Positions 8,104 through 15,700 of a DNA stretch of 64,000 nt are shown here, piece after piece. The notes beneath the pieces were generated by a model that worked only from the letters and a program-made list of their open reading frames with translations, had not been told where the DNA came from and ran no database searches. The stretch's first letter is position 1. Each line of letters opens with the position of its first letter. Both the position numbers and the translations under genes were made by a program. This DNA comes from Oscillatoriales cyanobacterium (GTDB taxonomy: Bacteria; Cyanobacteriota; Cyanobacteriia; Cyanobacteriales; Microcoleaceae), in contig REAP01000025.1 of NCBI GenBank assembly GCA_004294385.1, positions 62,001-126,000 on the forward strand. Reading direction: 5' to 3'.

Positions 8104-8361
8104 TCAAGCAATTTCCTCCGCCAAAAGCCGACCATCGCAGCGCTCATATTCATCTTCCAAAAGCCATGAATGAGTCTCATCATAGCTTGAACTTACAAAC
8201 AGAGACTTATAGTTTGCTGATGGGTCATAAATACAAAATTCTCCCTTCTTTCCACTCACTAACATCAAAATTCGAGGCGGAAAAACAATCGGATCTACCC
8301 ACAATTCGATAAATTCCCAATCATTAACTTGTTCGGCGAGGTCTGGTGCGTGGGATAACAT
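8104..8361 (-). CDS. Small acidic protein, possible immunity partner
   Basis: A protein of 85 residues I do not recognise. It is rich in Asp, Glu and aromatic residues (NDWEFIELWVDPIVFPP, YDETHSWLLEDEYERCDGR) and has the look of a small compact alpha/beta protein. Its start lies 38 bases inside the end of the upstream gene, whose product resembles bacterial RNase A-like toxins. Such overlap and acidity are common for immunity proteins. The role is inferred from position only. Confidence 0.55.
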   Translation of the reverse strand: MLSHAPDLAEQVNDWEFIELWVDPIVFPPRILMLVSGKKGEFCIYDPSANYKSLFVSSSYDETHSWLLEDEYERCDGRLLAEEIA

Positions 8362-8683
8362 GATATTTATCTGTTCCTTTGATAATTTTTATTTCAGCGT
8401 AATAAAGGGGAATGCGACTACCATCTGCTCTAACTTGATAGCCGATCGCATCATCAAAGTAGAGTCCATAACGTTCGTAGTCATCGGTTTCATCCTCAAC
8501 CCCTGTCAGATATCCTCTCTCAATAATAGCCTCCGCCACTGCATCTAGTGTAGCTCTGTCATTGAAAACATGAGCTTTTCCCTCTTTCCTTAGCAGTCGT
8601 TCCACCTGTGACGTACCGGGAAGATGTTTGTCAAATAAACTACTTCTAGCGTCTGGTATTAGTTCGCGGTTAATGCCAGTCAT
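8324..8683 (-). CDS. Putative CdiA-CT RNase A-like toxin domain protein
   Basis: A protein of 119 residues from the ATG at 8683; an in-frame TTG lies one codon upstream. FDKHLPGTSQVERLLRKEG is followed by AHVFNDRATLDAVAEAIIERG and ends near YHVIPRTRP. This follows the order of the bacterial RNase A-like fold seen at the C-terminus of CDI toxins: a K/R-H pair, a helix, an F-x-D-x-x-T/A-x-A element, and a final strand. No secretion or delivery domain is attached, so it stands alone with its own start. The adjacent overlapping gene could be its immunity factor. The family call is by pattern and is uncertain; otherwise it is hypothetical. Confidence 0.5.
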   Translation of the reverse strand: MTGINRELIPDARSSLFDKHLPGTSQVERLLRKEGKAHVFNDRATLDAVAEAIIERGYLTGVEDETDDYERYGLYFDDAIGYQVRADGSRIPLYYAEIKIIKGTDKYHVIPRTRPRRTS

Positions 8684-8822
8684 CAACTAATTAGACAGGT
8701 AACATGATATTCAGTTTACCAAAACTCTACACAAAAAGCGATCGCCCGCCCCACCACACCAATACCTCCAAACTTGCTACCCTAAAGAGAGTTAGATTTA
8801 ACTCACCGAAGAGCAGCATTCT

Positions 8823-8894
8823 CAAGAACAGGCAAGATGCCTGTTCCACAAAGAGTCAATTTTCTTCTTGTGGGGTGGGCTTCTAGCCCGCCCT
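8823..8894. repeat. Dispersed palindromes ('ACAGGCAAGATGCCTGT' and 'GGGTGGGCTTCTAGCCCGCC')
   Basis: Two short palindromic elements lie side by side upstream of the ABC permease gene. The first recurs at 27678-27740, 28335-28356 and 32820-32845. The second recurs near 28291-28315 and, in diverged form, 32924-32951. The remainder of the gap from 8687 to 8954 shows no gene. Confidence 0.8.
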
Positions 8895-8954
8895 AAAGGG
8901 ATGATTGCAACTGGTGCAATATCTCAGATTTAATCAAAATCAACCCAAGCAATT

Positions 8955-9842
8955 ATGAGCGGTACTGTTACATCCCCCAACCTCAACCAGCAGCGGCCAC
9001 TCGCCACCCCATCCGCTGACACTTCGAGTTCCCTGCTGGGCGACTTCATCCAAGAAACCCTCGCCTTAACCAAGCGCCTGTTTATTCAATTGCAGCGCCG
9101 CCCCTCGACGCTAGTTGCAGGCATTATTCAGCCGCTGATGTGGTTGGTTTTATTCGGTGCGCTGTTTGAAAATGCTCCCGCAGGCTTGTTCGGCGAAAGC
9201 CAGAATTACGGACAATTTCTCGGCGCTGGTGTGATTGTTTTTACAGCTTTTGCCGGGGCGCTGAATGCTGGTTTACCGATTATGTTCGATCGCGAATTCG
9301 GATTTCTCAACCGCCTATTAGTCGCGCCACTGGCTTCCAGATTCTCCATCGTCCTAGCTTCAGCTATTTTTATCGTCACCCTCAGCTTTATCCAAACTGG
9401 CACAATAGTCACGGCTGGAGCGTTTTTGGGCGCAGGATTGCCGGGAATTGCTGGACTAGGCGCGATCGCCCTCATAGTCCTGCTATTAGTTTTGGGAGTC
9501 ACCGGTTTGAGTCTCGGTTTAGCCTTCGCTCTTCCCGGCCACGTAGAATTGATTGCAGTAATTTTTGTTACAAACTTGCCACTGTTATTTGCCAGCACCG
9601 CCCTCGCGCCGCTGTCGTTTATGCCACACTGGTTGCAAGTTGTAGTGACTCTCAATCCTCTCAGTTATGCGATCGAACCTATTCGCTATTTGTACCTCCA
9701 CAGCGATTGGTCGCTAGCTAGTGTTGTGATGCAAGCTCCTTGGGGTAGTGTTAGTTTCGGAGGAGCATTGTTAGTATTGCTAGCCTTTGATGTGGTAGCA
9801 CTGCTGAGCATTCAACCCCTATTGCGGCGTCGATTTGCTTAG
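8955..9842 (+). CDS. ABC-2 type transporter permease
   Basis: An integral membrane protein of 295 residues. A cytoplasmic N-terminus of about 30 residues is followed by an amphipathic helix (ETLALTKRLFIQLQRRPSTL) and six hydrophobic segments. The conserved ABC-2 region includes FDREFGFLNRLLVAPLASR in the central loop and LNPLSYAIEPIRYL before the last segment. It is of the DrrB/DaunorubicinR permease type, which exports lipophilic compounds or polymers. No ATP-binding subunit gene is adjacent, so its partner must be encoded elsewhere. Its substrate is unknown. ATG at 8955 lacks a strong ribosome site. Confidence 0.88.
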   Translation: MSGTVTSPNLNQQRPLATPSADTSSSLLGDFIQETLALTKRLFIQLQRRPSTLVAGIIQPLMWLVLFGALFENAPAGLFGESQNYGQFLGAGVIVFTAFAGALNAGLPIMFDREFGFLNRLLVAPLASRFSIVLASAIFIVTLSFIQTGTIVTAGAFLGAGLPGIAGLGAIALIVLLLVLGVTGLSLGLAFALPGHVELIAVIFVTNLPLLFASTALAPLSFMPHWLQVVVTLNPLSYAIEPIRYLYLHSDWSLASVVMQAPWGSVSFGGALLVLLAFDVVALLSIQPLLRRRFA

Positions 9843-9863
9843 GAAGAAAGCCTATTGTGGGGT

Positions 9864-9903
9864 GGGGGCGGGTTACTTAGCATAGTCGAAGTACCCGCCT
9901 CTA
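9864..9903. repeat. 'GGGCGGGTT ... ACCCGCC' palindrome
   Basis: A short inverted repeat of the GGGCGGGTT/AACCCGCCC family lies 20 bases after the permease stop. The rest of the gap to cydA is AT-rich and holds the likely cydAB promoter, but no confident box was seen. Confidence 0.6.
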
Positions 9904-10087
9904 CCCAACGGCAAATCCTCATTTACCTCTTTTGAAAAATACAATAAAATACAACCCAAATCTGTATGAAACCTTAAAAGTTGCTTCACCTACAAATACT
10001 CACTAATTTTTACATTACATTATAATCAGCGTTAATTTTGGAACTGGTGCAAACAAACATCTGTTGAACTGACCAAAGGATAAAAAC

Positions 10088-11530
10088 ATGGATATCTTAT
10101 CTAATACCGTAGCGCTATCGCGGATGCAATTTGCGCTAACTGCCATATTCCATATGCTGTGGCCAGTTTTGACTACTGGAATGGGAATTTATCTGGTAAT
10201 TGTTGAAGGAATGTGGCTGAAAACACGCAACCCTGACTATTACCACCATGCTCGTTTTTGGTCGAAATTATACGTGCTCAACTTCGGGATTGGGGTAGCT
10301 TCCGGCATTCCAATGGAATTTCAATTCGGCACAAACTGGGCACCATTTTCGGAAGCCGTTGGTGACTTTTTTGGCAGCATTTTAGGATTTGAAGCTTCAA
10401 TGGCATTCATGCTAGAAGCTGGCTTTTTAGGAATTATGTTGTTTGGTTGGGGGCGCGTTAACCCGATCGTCCATTATTTCGCTACAATCATGGTAGCCTT
10501 CGGCGCAAACCTTTCCACTGTCTGGATTTTAGTCGCCAACTCTTGGTTGCAGACACCAGCCGGTGGAGAAATGATTAACGGCAAGTTTGTTGTCACTGAT
10601 TATTTCCAAGCAATTATGAATCCCTTTGCATTAAACAGCATTCTCCATATGTTTTTTGCAACATTAGAAACATCCCTGTTTGTAATAGGTGGAATTAGCG
10701 CTTGGTACATTCTGAATAAACGTAACGAAGCCTTTTTTTCCAAATCTTTAAAAATTGCCATAGCAACCGCGATTGCAGTTGCACCTTTGCAGATATTCAT
10801 CGGACATTTGAGCGCCGAACAAGTCTATCACTATCAGCCGACGAAATTAGCAGCAATCGAAGCTAAATGGGAAACCTCCCCAGCCGGAAGTTCAGCCGAT
10901 TGGACTATCATGGCTCTTCCTAACGAAAAAGCCCAGAAAAATGATTGGGAAATCAAGGTTCCCAATGGATTAGGATACGTCCTAGAATTCAAACAAAAAC
11001 TCTCCGAACCAGTCCTCGGATTAAAGGAATGGAAACCAGAAGATAGACCTCGGATGGTGGGTTTAATCTACTATTGTTTCCGCATCATGTCCGGGATTGG
11101 ATTCTTGTTTGTAGGATTGATGCTATTCAGTACAATTCAGTGGAGTCGAGGCAAACTTTCCGCTGAAAATATTAGCAATCAACCTTGGTTAATGCGCGCT
11201 TGGGTATTAGCGGCACCACTGGGATATATCGCTGTAGAATCGGGTTGGATCGTGCGCTGTGTCGGCAGACAGCCCTGGGTTTTATACGGGCAAATTCGCA
11301 CGGCTGATGGGGTGTCAAACATCCCCGCTAGCAATGTTTTAACTTCTCTCAGTTTCTTTGCAGTTATTTACAGTTTCTTGTTTGTTTGCGCCTTGTATTT
11401 TGGCAGCCGGATTATCCGCAAAGGCCCTAATTTAAATCTGCCAATTCCAGGTTTAGACAATCAACCTGCCATCGAAACTGCACCCGCAGAACACATTCCC
11501 GATCAACGTCCTGTAGAAGCACAACAATAG
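10088..11530 (+). CDS. cydA: Cytochrome bd quinol oxidase subunit I
   Basis: The haem-bearing subunit of cytochrome bd, which reduces oxygen to water with electrons from plastoquinol, in the cytoplasmic and/or thylakoid membrane. It has 480 residues and about nine hydrophobic segments. Haem ligands H22 (IFHMLWP) and H187 (SILHMFFA) are present, with the Met ligand in FRIMSG. E102 and E110 line the proton path, and GRQPWVLYGQIRTADG marks the conserved quinol-side motif. The Q-loop is short, as in the cyanide-insensitive CIO-type enzymes of cyanobacteria. AAAGGA precedes the ATG. cydB follows after 8 bases. Confidence 0.96.
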   Translation: MDILSNTVALSRMQFALTAIFHMLWPVLTTGMGIYLVIVEGMWLKTRNPDYYHHARFWSKLYVLNFGIGVASGIPMEFQFGTNWAPFSEAVGDFFGSILGFEASMAFMLEAGFLGIMLFGWGRVNPIVHYFATIMVAFGANLSTVWILVANSWLQTPAGGEMINGKFVVTDYFQAIMNPFALNSILHMFFATLETSLFVIGGISAWYILNKRNEAFFSKSLKIAIATAIAVAPLQIFIGHLSAEQVYHYQPTKLAAIEAKWETSPAGSSADWTIMALPNEKAQKNDWEIKVPNGLGYVLEFKQKLSEPVLGLKEWKPEDRPRMVGLIYYCFRIMSGIGFLFVGLMLFSTIQWSRGKLSAENISNQPWLMRAWVLAAPLGYIAVESGWIVRCVGRQPWVLYGQIRTADGVSNIPASNVLTSLSFFAVIYSFLFVCALYFGSRIIRKGPNLNLPIPGLDNQPAIETAPAEHIPDQRPVEAQQ

Positions 11531-11538
11531 GAGATTTT

Positions 11539-12552
11539 ATGCAAGCTTTGGAGCATTTTCTCCCGCAAGTCTGGTTCGTAATTTTAGGTATTTTTCTGTT
11601 GCTTTATGTCATGCTAGACGGCTTTGACTTAGGCGTAGGAATTCTATCTCTGACTGCTTCCGATGACGAGCGCCGGGGCATTTTAATGACCAGTCTGGGC
11701 AATGTTTGGGATGCTAATGAAACTTGGCTCGTTTTGATGGGAGGTGCTTTGTTTGGCGCATTTCCCCTCGCTTATGGCACGATTTTAACGGCATTGTACA
11801 TCCCGATTTGTATGATGCTTTTTGGGTTAATTTTTCGGGCTGTAGCCTTTGAGTTTCGCGAGCATTCTAACCGGAAGTTATTTTGGAATTATGCCTTCGG
11901 TGCGGGTAGTTTTTTGGCTGCTTTGGCTCAAGGATTTGCCCTGGGTGCGGTGCTTGAAGGCATTGCTGTTGATGAATCTGGGCATTTTGTGGGTACTACC
12001 TGGGATTGGCTGGATTGGCGATCGATCTTGGTGGCTTTGACACTGATTCAAGGCTACGTTTTGATTGGTTCCACCTATCTAATTATGAAAACAGATGGGG
12101 AACTGCAAACAACTCACTATCGCACGGCTAAAATTGCGGCGGTGACTACACTAATCGGAGCGATTCTGATTACTGTCGCAACTCCAATCTTTTATGAAAG
12201 TACGAGATCGAGATTATTCGAGAAACCGCTAGTTTATATTTTTGCGGCAATTCCTTTGCTGGGATTACTGCTGGTTGGACTATTGCTAAGAAGTCTCGAA
12301 CGCAAACAAGAACGGACGCCGTTTGTCTGGACTATTCTGATATTCTTACTCAGTTTCATCGGCTTGGGATTGATTGTTTTTCCCTACATTATTCCCACGC
12401 AACTCACGATTTACCAAGCGGCGGCGGCACCCAGCGCCCTGGTATTTATGATTGTGTTCATTGGCTTTTTGATCCCGATTATGATTTTCTACAACATCTA
12501 CAATTACGTTGTGTTTCGGGGTAAGGTTGCTGGTGGCCACTATGGGGAATAA
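11539..12552 (+). CDS. cydB: Cytochrome bd quinol oxidase subunit II
   Basis: The structural partner of CydA, 337 residues with about eight or nine membrane segments. The N-terminal signature YVMLDGFDLGVGILSL is diagnostic, and GNVWDANETWLV follows as in other CydB proteins. A GGAG ribosome site lies in the 8-base gap after cydA, so the two are co-translated. In cyanobacteria this oxidase drains excess electrons from plastoquinone in high light or under over-reduction. A repeat of TCTGCGTACA lies shortly after the stop codon. Confidence 0.96.
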   Translation: MQALEHFLPQVWFVILGIFLLLYVMLDGFDLGVGILSLTASDDERRGILMTSLGNVWDANETWLVLMGGALFGAFPLAYGTILTALYIPICMMLFGLIFRAVAFEFREHSNRKLFWNYAFGAGSFLAALAQGFALGAVLEGIAVDESGHFVGTTWDWLDWRSILVALTLIQGYVLIGSTYLIMKTDGELQTTHYRTAKIAAVTTLIGAILITVATPIFYESTRSRLFEKPLVYIFAAIPLLGLLLVGLLLRSLERKQERTPFVWTILIFLLSFIGLGLIVFPYIIPTQLTIYQAAAAPSALVFMIVFIGFLIPIMIFYNIYNYVVFRGKVAGGHYGE

Positions 12553-12743
12553 ATAAGAATCAAACCGCAGATCTACGCAAATGTACGGAAATGTAGAGTT
12601 AATCTTGTCTGCGTACATCTGCGTACATCTGTAGTGAAAAGTTACAAATTATTGTTTTCTGATATCATACCCCTGTCAAATAATAAAATACAATGGAGTA
12701 GAAAGTTCAAATTCAACTATGTCTAGTAAAGGATGAACGACTT

Positions 12744-15700
12744 ATGGATGCCGCCAATTTGTCAGGTTATCAAATAACAGAGCAACTTTACGCAGGTACA
12801 CGCACCATAGTCTATCGAGCAATCCGTACCAGTGACAAATACCCAGTCGTCATCAAACTGCTGCGCAACGAATACCCCAAGTTCAATGAACTCGTCGGGT
12901 TTCGCAACCAGTACACCATAGCCAAAAATCTCGACTTCCCCAGCATCATCAAACCCCTAAGTCTAGAAGCATACCGCAATAGCTATGCCGTAGTCATGGA
13001 GGACTTTGGCGGAATCTCCTTATCTACTTATCTCAAAACAGCAACAGATCAAAACCAATCCTCTAACTCTTTATCTTTAACAGAATTTCTCAACCTAGCC
13101 CTGCAACTAACAGACATTCTCAACTATCTCTACCAAAACCGAGTCATTCACAAAGATATTAAACCAGCCAATATTTTAATTAATCCCGAAACTAAACAAG
13201 TCAAACTAATTGATTTTAGTATCGCCTCACTACTACCGAGAGAAACCCAAGAAATTCAGAATCCCAACATCCTCGAAGGGACATTAGCCTATCTTTCCCC
13301 AGAACAAACTGGGAGGATGAATCGCGGCATAGACTACCGTAGTGATTTTTATTCTTTAGGAGTTACCTTTTATGAATTGTTGGCTGGGAAGTTACCATTC
13401 CTGTCAAATGACCCGATGGAATTGGTGCATTTTCATCTAGCAAAACAGCCGATGCTGATACATCAATTTAAGCCAGAAATTCCGCTAGTTTTATCAGAAA
13501 TTGTCAGTAAACTAATGGCGAAGAATGCCGAAAATCGTTATCAGAGTGCATTAGGGCTGAAGCATGATTTAGAGATTTGTCTAGCTCAATTACAAAAAAC
13601 AGGCAAAATCGAATATTTTGACATTGGAAAGCGAGATATTACAGACAGATTTATAATTCCAGAAAAACTTTACGGAAGAGAAACAGAAGTAGAAACTCTA
13701 CTTCAAGCATTTGAACGAGTCGCTAACCCCCCCCAACCCCCCCTTGCTAAGGGGGGGCTAGGGGGGGTCGAAATGATGCTAGTAGCTGGATTTTCAGGTA
13801 TTGGTAAAACTGCTGTCATCAATGAAGTTAATAAGCCAATTGTCAGACAACGAGGCTATTTTATCAAAGGCAAATATGACCAATTTCAGCGAAATATTCC
13901 CTTTTCAGCATTCGTGCAAGCTTTCCGAGATTTAATGGGGCAGTTGCTATCAGAATCAGATGCTGAGTTACAACTCTGGAAAACTCAAATTATGACAGCA
14001 GTTGGAGACAACGGACAAGTCTTGATTGATGTGATTCCTGAGTTAGAACGCATTATTAGCAAACAGTCTCCTGCGCCGGAACTATCGGGAAGTGCAGCGC
14101 AAAATCGATTCAATTTGCTAATGCAAAAGTTTGTGCAGGTATTTGCCAAAACAGAGCATCCCTTAGTGATGTTTTTGGATGACTTGCAGTGGGCAGATTC
14201 CGCATCATTGAAATTGCTGCAATTGTTGATGACAGAGACAGGACATTTACTAATTTTGGGAGCTTATCGAGATAATGAAGTGTCATCAATTCACCCGTTT
14301 ATCCTCACCATAGATGAAATTATCAAAACCGGGATAGTTGTTAATACAATTACCCTCGAACCCTTAAGTCTAGTGGATATCAATCAGTTGATGTCAGATA
14401 CGCTGAATTGCGATCGCACTATTGCTCAACCCTTGACTAAATTGGTGTACCAAAAAACTCAAGGTAATCCATTTTTTGCGACTCAGTTTCTCAAAGCACT
14501 CCATGAAGATAAGCAAATTACTTTTGACTGGGAAGCCCACCATTGGCAGTGTGATATTGCTCAAGTCAAAGCCTTAGCAATCACCGATGATGTGGTGGAG
14601 TTTATGGCACTGCAATTGCAGAAGTTGCCAGTACAAACTCAGGATGGGTTGAAGTTGGCGGCTTGTATTGGAGCACAGTTTGATTTGAATACTTTGGCAA
14701 TTGTATCTGATCGGGTTCCTGAAGATATGGCGGCTATGCTGTGGAAAGCATTACAAGAAGGTTTGATTATTCCAAATACAGAAATTTATAAGTTCTTCAT
14801 TCAATCTGGCAGTGCCTCAGTTTCCGATGCAGTAGCCAATCCAACTTATCGCTTTTTGCACGATCGCGTTCAGCAAGCTGCTTACTCCCTAATTGCCGAA
14901 GGAAAAGAACAAAAAACTCATCTAGATATTGGTAGGATACTCCTGAACAATACCCCTAAGAAACAATTAGAAAAAAATATTTTTGCGATCGTAAATCACT
15001 GGAATCAGGCGATCGATCTAATAGTTGTAAATCAGTTCGATCGGATGGAGCTTGTCTATCTAAATCTTATGGCCGGACGAAGAGCAAAAAATGCAATCGC
15101 TTATGAATCGGCAATGGGTTATCTAAAGACTGGTATTTTGATACTTCCTTCAACTATTTGGGAAACTCACTACACTCTGGCCCTTGAATTATACAATTTA
15201 GCAGCAGAAATTGCTTACTTGTCGGCAGATTTTCTACTGATGGATCAGTGGTTAGATGTTGTATTTGAACAAGCCAGAACGATTTTGGATCGGATTGGTG
15301 CCTATCAAACAAAGATTCTAGCTTATACCGCTCAAACTCAGCAGCAGGAAGTTATTCAGATTACTATTAAGGTGCTTAAAGATTTAGAAATTCCATGTCT
15401 GGAAAAACCTAACGGCATAGAGGTAGAACAGGAATTTACAATTATACAAGCTAAACTGGCAAATGAAACTGTTGAAGCTCTAGTACAGCTACCTGAGATG
15501 AAAGAACCACAATGGTTGGCTGCGATTCAGATACTCCAGGCTGCCATTCCCACAGTTTATCAGGTTAACGCCGAACTATTTAAAATCATGGTGTTCAAAT
15601 TGATTGAGCTATCCCTTGAGTATGGTAATACCTCTTTTACCTCCTTTGGTTATGCTTGCTATGGACTTCTACTCTGTGATGGAGAACAGATTGAAGCTGG

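Noticed and set aside
7887..8312. 141-codon plus-strand open frame
   Set aside because: It covers the HicB-like and small acidic genes of the opposite strand and lacks any coding pattern of its own.
12553..12743. Possible small RNA or tRNA after cydB
   Set aside because: Only short direct repeats (TCTGCGTACA) are present; no cloverleaf or terminator could be drawn.
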